A stretch of DNA of 33,467 nt from Cupriavidus neocaledonicus (GCF_000372525.1 NZ_AQUR01000062.1:1-33467); one strand, 5' to 3'. Shown: positions 23,767 through 31,757, counted from the first letter of the stretch. Notes: generated from the sequence alone by a model not told the origin. Numbers and translations are program-made.

Positions 23767-25568
23767 TGGTCAAGACCCTATCGCGCCTGTGGCGCAGTCC
23801 ACGCAACGCCTCGACAGGGGGCGCCGCACTGGCGGCGCGCGCCGAGCCGTCTGTGAAGTCCGATGCCCTGGCGTTGCCGAAGCCTCCCGAGGTGCTTGAG
23901 CCGCATATCCTATACCCGCGCAACCTGCCCGCCACCTTCGACCGTGTCGCCTTCAACCTGAACCATCTGACTGCCGAGCAGGCATCGGCGCTTCGCCAGC
24001 GCGCCGCGGAAAGCGGCCTGCATGTGGAAGATGTCGCCAAGGAGCTTGGCCTGACCGATGACAACGTGCAGCAGGTGCTGGCTGTGCACGGTTGCGATAT
24101 TTATGTGGATGCCCGGCATTTCGGCACGCCGCGGCTTCTGACCTGGGAAGCCAAGCTGCGGCGCAGCGGTGCGGCGCCCCAACTGCGCAAGGTGTCCGCG
24201 CAGGAGCTTGCCGTGTTGCGCCAGCAGCGCGGTTCCGGTCAACTGCAGGATACGGACCTGCAGACCCTGACCCTCGCGCGCCGGCTGATCGCGGATTGCG
24301 CTGTGCTGATCGCCTCGGACATTCACATCCTGGTTCGCGAGCACCACACCGAGATTCAGGTGCGGATCAAGGGAGATCTGCGCACGGTCTCCGCGCTATC
24401 GATGCGCCGCGAGGAGGGTGAACGCCTGATCCGCGCGATGTACACGGGCCTCGCCACGGTGAAGGCCGCGACCTATAACCCGCTGGACGTGCAAGACGCG
24501 CAGATCGCCGGCGACGCGCTGCCGGGCACCGGGCTTTCGAGCGTGCGGATCGTGCGTGGGCCCGCTTACCCGGTGGAGAGTGGTGGCGGCTTCCTCGTGG
24601 CGCGGCTGCAATACCGGGAGCACCATGAGGGCGCGCTGAAGGCGGACGCGGTCGACGCGGCGAAACGACTCGATCTGCGCTCGCCGAAAGCGCCTGGCGG
24701 CGAATTCAAGCTCGGCCAGATGGGCTACACGCCGCTGCAGGTGGACCTCATCTCGCAGCTGCTGCGCCGGCCCATGGGCGTGATCGTCGTGACCGGCCCG
24801 ACCGGGAGCGGCAAGACCACGACGCTCTTCGAATGCACACGGCATCAGGCACGCCTCTTCCCGGAGAAGCGGCTCATCACGATCGAGAATCCCACCGAAT
24901 ATCCGATGGACTGGGCGATCCAGCTCACCACGGAAAGCGAGCGGTTCCCGGAGATGTTGCGCATGACGTTGCGGATGGACCCGGATGCGGTGCTGTTGGG
25001 CGAAATCCGCGGTGTCGAGGAAGCGATCGCGACACTGCAGGCGGCGGCGACCGGCCACCAGGTGCTCACCACGCTGCACGTGACCGACCCGTTCGAGACG
25101 TTCTCGCGGCTGGTGATGCTGGACCATGTTCGCCTGGCGATGGAGGTGATCGCCAATCACAACCAGATCATCGGCCTCATTGCGCAGCGGATTGTGCCAC
25201 TGCTGTGTCCGAAATGCTCTGTGGAGCTGGACAGGGCCCCAGAACCACTGCCGGATTACATGCTCAGTGCGATGCGAACCTGGGGCGATCTCTCGGAAGT
25301 CCGAGTGCGCGGCGCGGGCTGCGGTCACTGCCACGGCGAAGCCATCATTGGTCAACAGGCGGTAGCTGAAGTTGTCGTGACCAGCGAGCAGCTTATGCAG
25401 GATTGCATCAACGACGGCGTATTGGCAGCGCGGCGCAATCATCGGCGCCGGGAGGGTTCGGACAAGCCCATGATCGCGCACGCGATGGACCTTGTGCTGG
25501 CGGGACGCCTGAGCCCTGTCGATGCGGAGCGAAGCGTAGACGCCATTCCGATGAGGGATCAACTATGA
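23766..25568 (+). CDS. pilQ: PilQ-type pilus assembly ATPase (GspE/PilB family)
   Basis: The ATG at 23766 has GGAG six bases upstream and overlaps the pilO stop; the neighbouring ATG at 23763 is the alternative, while a longer ORF from 23700 lies inside pilO. The 600-residue protein has Walker A GPTGSGKT near 344-351, the Asp box ITIENPTEYP, Walker B VLLGEIRG near 408-415, a His box (GHQVLTTLHVTD) and a zinc-binding pair CPKC (481-484) and CGHC (519-522), as in secretion ATPases. It powers extension of the thin pilus. Confidence 0.94.
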   Translation: MVKTLSRLWRSPRNASTGGAALAARAEPSVKSDALALPKPPEVLEPHILYPRNLPATFDRVAFNLNHLTAEQASALRQRAAESGLHVEDVAKELGLTDDNVQQVLAVHGCDIYVDARHFGTPRLLTWEAKLRRSGAAPQLRKVSAQELAVLRQQRGSGQLQDTDLQTLTLARRLIADCAVLIASDIHILVREHHTEIQVRIKGDLRTVSALSMRREEGERLIRAMYTGLATVKAATYNPLDVQDAQIAGDALPGTGLSSVRIVRGPAYPVESGGGFLVARLQYREHHEGALKADAVDAAKRLDLRSPKAPGGEFKLGQMGYTPLQVDLISQLLRRPMGVIVVTGPTGSGKTTTLFECTRHQARLFPEKRLITIENPTEYPMDWAIQLTTESERFPEMLRMTLRMDPDAVLLGEIRGVEEAIATLQAAATGHQVLTTLHVTDPFETFSRLVMLDHVRLAMEVIANHNQIIGLIAQRIVPLLCPKCSVELDRAPEPLPDYMLSAMRTWGDLSEVRVRGAGCGHCHGEAIIGQQAVAEVVVTSEQLMQDCINDGVLAARRNHRRREGSDKPMIAHAMDLVLAGRLSPVDAERSVDAIPMRDQL

Positions 25569-26605
25569 ACGGGCTGTCTTGGACGATGCGCCGGCGCCTG
25601 TATCAACAGGCATCGAGCCAGTTGGAGAATGGGCTGACTCTCGCCCAGGTCATTGAGGACTTCCGGGAGCGGCAAGCACGGCGAGGCCGCAAGCGCGCCG
25701 CTGAGGCGGCGCACGAGGTCGGTCGGCAGGTGCGCGATGGCAAGACGCTGATGGCGGCGATGGGTACGAGCCTCAGTGATCTGGAGCGCAGCGTGCTGGA
25801 CGCCGGCGAGAAGGCCGGGCAGTTGCCGGACGCTATGCGGCTGGTGCTGGATGTGCGCGAACTGACGACGCGTCTGCGGCAGAAACTGCAGGCCAGTTTT
25901 TTCGCGCCGGCCGTGTACCTAGTCACGCTGTATGTCGTCCTGCTGCTGATCGGCGGCTACATCGTGCCGCAGTTCACCGATGTGCTGCCGATCGATAAGT
26001 GGACGGGCTGGGCATATGCCATGTACGGAATGGGCCAGTTGGCTGTGGGATGGCCGGCGCCGGTCATCTTCGGGAGCCTCGGTGCCTACGCAGTCTGGAG
26101 CTGGTGGGCGTTGCCGAGGTGGGCTGGGCCGGGCAGGCGATTCTTTGACCAGCATGTGTTTCCGTTCACGGTGTACCGAGAGATCACCGGATTCAGCTGG
26201 CTGATGTCGTTCGTCGCGCTGCTGCGGGCGAAAGTGCCTGACATCGCAGCGCTGGAAGGCCAGATCGGCACGGCATCGCCATGGCTGGCCTCACGCCTGA
26301 GGCCGATTCGACTCGGCCTGGCCGATGGCCTGGACCTCGCCGAAGCCATGCGGCAGACCGGGAACGGCTTCCCTTCGCTGGATCTGATCGATGAAATCGG
26401 CGCGTATGCCGGCTTTGACGACTTCACCGAGAAGATCACGGTGGCCGTGCGGCAGAACGCCGAAGTCATCGAGCGGCAACTGCTTGCGAAGGGGATGGTG
26501 ATGTCGGCGACCTTCACCGGACTGATGTTCCTCGCCTTCGTTGTTCTGCAGCTCGGCTCCAACTCGCTCTCGGAGATCCTCACATCTTCCATGGGCAAGC
26601 TCTGA
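25565..26605 (+). CDS. pilR: PilR-type inner membrane platform protein (GspF family)
   Basis: The 346-residue protein starts at the ATG overlapping the pilQ stop (ATGA). It carries two T2SF-type halves, with LERSVLDAGEKAGQLPDAM and LIDEIGAYAGFDDF as the paired motifs, and three hydrophobic segments (about 112-137, 158-180 and 318-340). PilR is the inner-membrane platform on which pilin is assembled, partner of the PilQ ATPase. Confidence 0.92.
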   Translation: MNGLSWTMRRRLYQQASSQLENGLTLAQVIEDFRERQARRGRKRAAEAAHEVGRQVRDGKTLMAAMGTSLSDLERSVLDAGEKAGQLPDAMRLVLDVRELTTRLRQKLQASFFAPAVYLVTLYVVLLLIGGYIVPQFTDVLPIDKWTGWAYAMYGMGQLAVGWPAPVIFGSLGAYAVWSWWALPRWAGPGRRFFDQHVFPFTVYREITGFSWLMSFVALLRAKVPDIAALEGQIGTASPWLASRLRPIRLGLADGLDLAEAMRQTGNGFPSLDLIDEIGAYAGFDDFTEKITVAVRQNAEVIERQLLAKGMVMSATFTGLMFLAFVVLQLGSNSLSEILTSSMGKL

Positions 26606-26638
26606 CAATCGCTTTCGCAATCTCACAAGGAGTATCAC

Positions 26639-27139
26639 ATGGACGGAATTCTTGGGCGTATCGTCGCCATCGTGTTGGGTCTGCTGGCTCTCGTTGGCAT
26701 CGCCTATGCCGGGTACAACGGCTTTCAGAGCCACAAGGCCGGCGTGGTCGCAACCAATATCACGCAGCTGATCACGAATGCGCGAGCAGGGTTCTCGCAG
26801 GGGAACAACGGCTATACCAATTTCACTACCGCCAATATCGCTTCGATGATTACTGGCGGTATGTTCCCCTCGGACATGGTGCGCGGCACGGCACTCGTCG
26901 ACCCCTGGGGCAATGCAGTCACGCTGGCCGCTGCCAACAACGGGTCCCAGGGTGTCATTACCTTCGGCGGCGGCAATGCGCAAACGGCAAAACAATGCGT
27001 GAGCACAGCACTGGGCCTGAAGGACTACGTGACGTTGGCGGTCGGCTCGACCACGTTCAACCAGACCAACTTGCCTGACCAGGCCACCGCCGGCGCTGCC
27101 TGTAGCGCCACAGCGACCTTCACGCTGACCTTCCAGTAA
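26639..27139 (+). CDS. pilS: Type IVb prepilin PilS, copy 1
   Basis: A strong AAGGAG precedes the ATG. The 166-residue protein starts MDG-ILGRIVAIVLG with a single hydrophobic helix (about 4-26), followed by a PilS-type head with NNGYTNFTTANI, VDPWGNAVTL and two cysteines near the C-terminus (QCVSTA and GAACSATA) able to form the usual disulphide. The leader before the hydrophobic helix is only three residues and no Glu is at mature position 5, so processing is unusual. It is about 89% identical to copy 2. Confidence 0.88.
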   Translation: MDGILGRIVAIVLGLLALVGIAYAGYNGFQSHKAGVVATNITQLITNARAGFSQGNNGYTNFTTANIASMITGGMFPSDMVRGTALVDPWGNAVTLAAANNGSQGVITFGGGNAQTAKQCVSTALGLKDYVTLAVGSTTFNQTNLPDQATAGAACSATATFTLTFQ

Positions 27140-27172
27140 GCAGGCAAAGCGATCACAGCGACGAGGCGGAAT

Positions 27173-27220
27173 TTCCACCGGCATCACGTCCACGGTGGAA
27201 GGCGATGAAATCAGGACGTG
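27173..27220 (+). promoter_or_regulatory. Alternative hairpins between the pilS copies
   Basis: TTCCACCG (27173-27180) pairs perfectly with CGGTGGAA (27193-27200). Overlapping its loop, CACGTCC (27185-27191) can instead pair with GGACGTG (27214-27220), close to the ribosome binding site of the second pilS (GGGA at 27228-27231). The two pairings cannot form fully at once, so this spacer could tune translation or stability of the second copy. Confidence 0.4.
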
Positions 27221-27237
27221 GACTTTAGGGAAATGAC

Positions 27238-27738
27238 ATGGATGGGATTCTCGGGCGCATCGTCGCCATCGTCTTGGGCCTGCTGGCACTGGTGGGCATC
27301 GCATACGCGGGCTACAACGGTTTCCAGAGCCACAAGGCTGGCGTGGTCGCCACCAACATCGCGCAACTGATTACGAATGCCCGCGCTGGATTCTCGCAGG
27401 GGAATAACGGCTACACGAACTTCACCACGGCCAACATCCCGGCGATGATCACCGGCGGCATGTTTCCGACGGACATGGTGCGCGGCACGACCCTGGTCGA
27501 CACGTGGGGAAATGCCGTGACCTTGTCGGCCGCAAACAGCGGCTCGCAAGGCGTGATCCGGTTCGGTGGCGGCGGTGCTCAGACAGCCAAGCAGTGCGTG
27601 AGCACCGCGACCTCCCTCCGCGATTTCGTTTCATTGGCCGTTGGGACCACGACCTTCACGCAGGCGAACCTGCCAGACCAGGCCACCGCCGGCGCCGCAT
27701 GCAGCGCGACCGCGAGCTTCACACTGACTTTCCAGTGA
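27238..27738 (+). CDS. pilS: Type IVb prepilin PilS, copy 2
   Basis: This 166-residue paralogue of the preceding gene has the same length, an identical first 41 residues and both C-terminal cysteines. I count 19 substitutions, concentrated in the C-terminal head (ALGLKDYVTLAVGS versus TSLRDFVSLAVGT). Many third codon positions differ, so this is not a recent copy; strong selection on the N-terminal assembly helix is implied. Both copies are probably functional, one perhaps a minor or alternative pilin. Confidence 0.88.
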   Translation: MDGILGRIVAIVLGLLALVGIAYAGYNGFQSHKAGVVATNIAQLITNARAGFSQGNNGYTNFTTANIPAMITGGMFPTDMVRGTTLVDTWGNAVTLSAANSGSQGVIRFGGGGAQTAKQCVSTATSLRDFVSLAVGTTTFTQANLPDQATAGAACSATASFTLTFQ

Positions 27739-27774
27739 GATTCCACGCGGCCACCAAAGTCTGAGGAGAAGGGC

Positions 27775-28254
27775 ATGGGCTATCTCATCCTGCCGATCGC
27801 GACCGTCCTGTTCTGTCTGGGGATTGTTGCCCAAAGCCGGCAACTATCAGAAGCAGCACCTGGGGCCGGCGTGGCTGGCCGTATGGAATCTGTAGCGACG
27901 GTCACAGCGCAGCAGGCGCAAGCATACGGCTCGGCCTGTGTGTCGACCGCCGGTGCAACACCGGGGCTGGTCGGTGCGAGCGTGACGCCAGTGCTGCCGT
28001 CAGGGATGGTGGCGCCGGCTGGTGCCGGCTGCATGGCCGTCGCCAATCCGGGCGGCGGGCGCGACGTCTACGGATACGTGCGCGTGTCATCAGGCGCAAG
28101 CGGCGCGCTGCTCAGCAGCACAGCGGGCAGTCTCGCGTGGTTCCGGGTCCGCAGTCAGGGCACGGCCGTCAATCTTGCTACCGGCATCGCCTACAGCGTG
28201 CCGGCGACCATTCCCGTTGGGGCGCTGGTCAATTGGGTCCAGTTGAACACCTGA
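27775..28254 (+). CDS. pilM: PilM-like pilus protein
   Basis: A GAGGAGAA sequence precedes the ATG. The 159-residue product has one N-terminal hydrophobic helix (about 3-17, YLILPIATVLFCLG), a helical segment with EAAPGAGVAGRMESVATV and a beta-rich part with DVYGYVRVSS and LAWFRVRSQG. Size, helix and context match R64-type PilM, an essential but poorly understood thin-pilus protein. Two cysteines could bridge. Confidence 0.7.
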   Translation: MGYLILPIATVLFCLGIVAQSRQLSEAAPGAGVAGRMESVATVTAQQAQAYGSACVSTAGATPGLVGASVTPVLPSGMVAPAGAGCMAVANPGGGRDVYGYVRVSSGASGALLSSTAGSLAWFRVRSQGTAVNLATGIAYSVPATIPVGALVNWVQLNT

Positions 28255-28261
28255 GAAACGC

Positions 28262-29509
28262 ATGGAAGCCATCCTCGGATATCTCGTCGCGCTGATGCTC
28301 TCGATGCTGAGCCTTGCCGGCTTCGCGACGTGGGCAAAGGCCGGCGTGACGAACGTGCAGACCGCCGCCGCGGCGAGCCAGATGCTTGTCTTCGACAAGG
28401 CCGCCCTGCAGTTCGTGCAGGACGAATCCGCCACGCTGGTTGCTCAGGCAACTGCAAGCGTGCCTGTCAACGTTACGCCGGCCATGCTCATCAACGGCGG
28501 CTATCTGCCAGCCGGGTTCTCGGCGACCAATGTGTTCGGCCAGACCTGGCTGCTTCAGGTTCTGCAGCCGACGCCAAACAACTTGCAGGCGCTCGTCACG
28601 TCGCAGGGCGGGCGGCCGATCACCGACACCCGCCAGCTCGTGCAGATCGCTGCGCAGGCGGGTGCGCAAGGGGGCTTCGTACCCTACGCCGGACAAAACG
28701 GCGATCCGACGATGGTGGCAACCCGCGCCTATGGGGCATACGGCGCGTGGCAGGTGCCGCTTGACAACTACGCGAACCCGGGCAGCGGCCGGCTCGCGTC
28801 TTTGCTCGCCTTTACCGGCGCGCAGGCCAACAACGGCTATCTATATCGGGTGCAGGTTCCGGGCCATCCGGAACTCAATCGGATGCAGACGTCGATCGAC
28901 ATGGCAGGCAACGACGTCAGCAATGCCGCTCGGGTCACGGCAACGACTGCCTTAACCAGTGGTGGCGATACCTATCTAACAAGTACCGGTGCGCCAGGTA
29001 CTGCGTGCGGCGTCGAAACGTCGACCCGCCGAAGCACCACTGGCACCGGGCATGTGATCTGTGCCGGCGGCATCTGGCAAGCGGTAGGCACGGCCGTGGC
29101 AAACATCTATGAAGGGCTGTGGTGTGGGAACAATGGTCAGATAGCGACCAGCGCGACCAATGTTGGATTCATCTGCAAGAGCAACAGGTATATCGCGCTC
29201 AACAACGCGCTGGGCAATATGACCGTTACTCGGAAAATTGAGAACGTTACAGACGGTATGACGTTCTCGAAGGACAACTGCCCGGGTGGTACCGCATGGG
29301 CGTTGTACACCCCGAAGCAGGAAATGGTCAACATCACTGGCAATGTGATGCCGCCGATTCAGGGCACGTACTTCTCCATGAACGACTGGGGTACTACATG
29401 GTATGCGCAAGCAAGCGCAATCTCTCCTGCCGCATGGTACAGCGGCAACGATACTGGGGCGCTCGGGGGGCGACTCGTGGGCACCGTTACAACTGGATGC
29501 ACCTTCTAG
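28262..29509 (+). CDS. pilV: PilV-type pilus tip adhesin
   Basis: PilV sits at the thin-pilus tip and recognises recipient lipopolysaccharide in R64. The 415-residue protein starts MEA-ILGYLVALMLSM, a prepilin-like helix with the same ILG start as PilS. The body to about residue 220 contains VFGQTWLLQVLQP and MQTSIDMAGNDVSNA, typical of PilV. The C-terminal 190 residues (Cys-rich, with GLWCGNNGQI, DNCPGGTAW) are a receptor-binding tail. No shufflon recombinase or inverted tail segments are present, so this appears fixed. Confidence 0.9.
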   Translation: MEAILGYLVALMLSMLSLAGFATWAKAGVTNVQTAAAASQMLVFDKAALQFVQDESATLVAQATASVPVNVTPAMLINGGYLPAGFSATNVFGQTWLLQVLQPTPNNLQALVTSQGGRPITDTRQLVQIAAQAGAQGGFVPYAGQNGDPTMVATRAYGAYGAWQVPLDNYANPGSGRLASLLAFTGAQANNGYLYRVQVPGHPELNRMQTSIDMAGNDVSNAARVTATTALTSGGDTYLTSTGAPGTACGVETSTRRSTTGTGHVICAGGIWQAVGTAVANIYEGLWCGNNGQIATSATNVGFICKSNRYIALNNALGNMTVTRKIENVTDGMTFSKDNCPGGTAWALYTPKQEMVNITGNVMPPIQGTYFSMNDWGTTWYAQASAISPAAWYSGNDTGALGGRLVGTVTTGCTF

Positions 29510-29524
29510 GACCGGGATTGATTG

Positions 29525-30028
29525 ATGAAAAGAATTCTTTGGGCATGCATTCTCGCAGCTGATTTCTCGGCAGCCAACGCACAGTTGTACTCGTTTCCGG
29601 CACCGCCGATGACCGTGGCAGACTGTAGGCAAGGGCACCACTGGTATCGGGAGCCAGGTAGATTGCCGTACTGCAAGGTCGATGATCCCCCGCCGCCCCC
29701 GCCGCCGCCGCCCCCTCCAACATTAGTGTGTCGCTACGAGTTTTGGAAATTCATGATCGCGATTGGGCCGGGCGGTAACTGCAGTGCGGATGGTGGATGC
29801 GACGGATATGGATACTCCGTTTATGATGGCGTCGCCAACAACCCCACGGTTGCGCGCACTTGGAGTTCCTGGGATGCCGGACCCATTGTGCATGATCCCT
29901 CGGCGATGTGGCCGCTTATCCAGGTTGATATGCAGTCGCGCGGCTATTACGCTGGTGCCACTAAGACGTCAACACCTGGCAACGGGAATTACCCGGGCAC
30001 CAGCTACTACGAGGTTTGCAAGTATTGA
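29525..30028 (+). CDS. Small secreted polyproline protein of unknown function
   Basis: The ATG at 29525 follows a TTG codon in frame and gives 167 residues. A signal peptide (ending SAANAQ) is followed by a run of eleven prolines (about residues 54-64) and a Cys/Gly/Tyr-rich C-terminal domain with GGNCSADGGCDGYGYSVYDG and a closing SYYEVCKY. No family is recognised. It lies 15 nt after pilV and before the operon terminator, so it is probably co-expressed with the pilus. A pilus-associated or periplasmic accessory is possible. Confidence 0.65.
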   Translation: MKRILWACILAADFSAANAQLYSFPAPPMTVADCRQGHHWYREPGRLPYCKVDDPPPPPPPPPPPTLVCRYEFWKFMIAIGPGGNCSADGGCDGYGYSVYDGVANNPTVARTWSSWDAGPIVHDPSAMWPLIQVDMQSRGYYAGATKTSTPGNGNYPGTSYYEVCKY

Positions 30029-30048
30029 GATCCCAGGGCTGAACAGAC

Positions 30049-30082
30049 AAAGAACCCCGTCGTTGCGGGGTTCTTTGTTTTT
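30049..30082 (+). terminator. Rho-independent terminator of the virB8-pil operon
   Basis: AAAGAACCCCG pairs perfectly with CGGGGTTCTTT (11-bp stem, 6-nt loop), followed by GTTTTT. It lies 20 nt after the last plus-strand gene. The minus-strand copy ends in TTCTTTG, so weak termination of the convergent CAP gene is also possible. Confidence 0.9.
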
Positions 30083-30100
30083 AGAGGGGTAACATGTTGC

Positions 30101-31129
30101 TCAGAACGCCGTAAAGCTCCAGGACTTGCTGATAGCAACACCATTGCGAGCACCTGCGAATGTTGCTGTGTGGGTGCCCCCTGTGAGGGGTTGCGTCGGG
30201 AGCATGAACACCACGCCAGCGTAGAGGCTCGTGTTCTCGATCGCGCTGGCGACGGAACCGGCCTTTGCATTAGCCGGAACCAGCACTCGTACCGGAACCG
30301 CTGCTCCGCCAGGGCCAGTCAGCGTGAAGCTGGATACGGTCAAAACGTTGGAGGACGACGGTGCCGCCATCCGGAACATGATCGGATGTCCAGCACTGGC
30401 AAGATCCGACGCCGGATTGGGGTTTTCCGTAGCTGGGTAGAAAGTTCCGAATATGGAGTCGTTGTCAGCAGGGTAGTATGCCACGGCATTCGCAGCGAGC
30501 TGCTGACCACCCCATTGCGCGAGACCATAACCGCCACCCTTGGCGCCGGTGACTATGCCAAAGTTGATGACGCAGCGGTTGTCGCGCACCGAAAGACCGA
30601 CCGTCTCTTGATTGCTGGTGATGGCTTGTAAATGGTAGACAGACCGCTTAAAGCCCGCGAGGCAGCTCTCCGCGTCGGGCGCCCCGCTAGACACAGCTTG
30701 GCCAATCCATTGATCCTCCGACCCGCCCGCTGCAACCACTTGATCATAGGGATTCGCACCAGTGAAGCCAGCATTTCCGGCTACTTCCAAATGGCCTGTA
30801 GCGCTATTTGCCTTCATGTAAGCCAGATGGTTATCGGCGGCGATGTCGAGCTTGTCGTCTTGCTTAAGCGCGCCGACGCCGATCTTCAGGCGGAGTGAGT
30901 TCAAAGCATCATAGGCCGCAAGCCGCTGATCTCCGTTCGGATACGTCGATACCGGAGCTGTGGTCGCCGGCGGCACCGACGTCGGCTCCTGCGGCGGCGT
31001 CGTCGGAGTTGTAGGCGGCGTGGTGGGATTCTTGGATCCACCATCGTCACCGCCACCACCGCCGCATGCGGCAAGAGCGAGCGCCATGGCAGTGGCCAGA
31101 ACCGAGAGAGCGAGTTTGGAGTTTTGCAT
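30101..31129 (-). CDS. CAP-domain (SCP/PR1-like) lipoprotein
   Basis: The 342-residue precursor has a lipobox LAAC near residue 19-22, a Gly/Asp and Thr/Pro-rich spacer and a CAP domain (about 70-190) with YDALNSLRLKIGVGALKQD and SVYHLQAITSNQETVGLSV, then a C-terminal beta-rich region ending SKSWSFTAF that looks Ig-like. Good AGGAAG precedes the ATG. CAP proteins are secreted and varied in function; a role in adhesion or envelope interaction is inference. Its C-terminal end converges with the pilus operon. A paralogue lies at 31758-32810. Confidence 0.82.
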   Translation of the reverse strand: MQNSKLALSVLATAMALALAACGGGGGDDGGSKNPTTPPTTPTTPPQEPTSVPPATTAPVSTYPNGDQRLAAYDALNSLRLKIGVGALKQDDKLDIAADNHLAYMKANSATGHLEVAGNAGFTGANPYDQVVAAGGSEDQWIGQAVSSGAPDAESCLAGFKRSVYHLQAITSNQETVGLSVRDNRCVINFGIVTGAKGGGYGLAQWGGQQLAANAVAYYPADNDSIFGTFYPATENPNPASDLASAGHPIMFRMAAPSSSNVLTVSSFTLTGPGGAAVPVRVLVPANAKAGSVASAIENTSLYAGVVFMLPTQPLTGGTHTATFAGARNGVAISKSWSFTAF

Positions 31130-31151
31130 GCTTTTCTTCCTCTGACTTTGA

Positions 31152-31225
31152 CCGGCCGGGGATCGACCGTTACTTTTAGCTTACCTATCGGCGCGCGAAG
31201 TCAAGTGCCCGCAATCCCCGGCCGG
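31152..31225 (-). promoter_or_regulatory. Candidate promoter framed by a 12-bp inverted repeat
   Basis: CCGGCCGGGGAT at 31152-31163 and ATCCCCGGCCGG at 31214-31225 are perfect inverted copies with a 50-nt spacer. On the minus strand the spacer has TTGACT (31199-31204) as a -35 box and a weak AGCTAA (31176-31181) 17 nt later, upstream of the CAP lipoprotein. The repeats may be operator sites or the ends of an invertible segment. Confidence 0.5.
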
Positions 31226-31351
31226 ACGTGAGAATACACGAAGGCGATCAGCATCTAGTCGACGAATTGGAGCCAAACTTGACCCCCCGGAAAGAGGGGT
31301 GTCCTGGTAATCGTTACGGCTGGCGGACCCGAAGACCGCGTCAAGTGCACG

Positions 31352-31683
31352 TCACCGCGATCGGTAGAGCGATGTGCCGCAGCTATTGCAGATGTGCCAC
31401 TGATGCGCGGCAATGAACGGCTGCTCGCGCCAGAGGCGGATGCTTCTGGATCCGCACCGATAGCAAGACATGCCGCGCTCGGTCACGCATGCTGGATACT
31501 TCCGCGCATATTCGCTCACCGTCGGCAGGCCTTTGCGCGTCAGCGCAAAGGCGATCAAGGCGAAGTACGAGAACATGAAGGAGGCAATCGCCCATGGCCA
31601 GGCCAACGCCCCTCCTGTCTTGCCCACTTGAACGCCAGGTAAGCTGGCAAAACCAGAAAGACCGCGATCGTTATCCATTCCAT
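31352..31683 (-). pseudogene. Membrane/zinc-ribbon small protein gene with a probable frameshift
   Basis: From ATG 31683 (GGAG eight bases upstream) a 42-codon ORF encodes MEWITIAVFLVLPAYLAFKW, a clear membrane start, but runs to a stop at 31555-31557. The other frame, open from 31678, continues with AWPWAIASFMFSYFALIAF, a second membrane helix, and a zinc ribbon with CYRCGS and CNSCGT. One extra base in the G-run at 31609-31612 would join them into a single protein of about 110 residues. So the gene is likely broken by a one-base deletion; translation from 31678 alone, or programmed slippage, are alternatives. Function unknown. Confidence 0.6.
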
Positions 31684-31757
31684 CGTTGAATCTCCGTTGT
31701 ATGTGTTTCGAGGCCTGCCCCGCGAAACCGTCCGGCGGGGTCGTCGGCGCGCTTGGG

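Noticed and set aside
24396..25562. Long open frame opposite pilQ (388 codons)
   Set aside because: It lies entirely antisense to a clear ATPase gene, is rich in Arg and His as expected for a shadow of GC-rich coding DNA, and shows no family motifs.
28262..30028. Shufflon at the pilV tail
   Set aside because: No site-specific recombinase, no inverted copies of tail segments and no repeated recombination sites were seen around pilV.
31281..31299. Weak stem (ACCCC with GGGGT) as terminator of the small membrane/zinc-ribbon gene
   Set aside because: The stem is only about five base pairs with a large loop and no T run follows.
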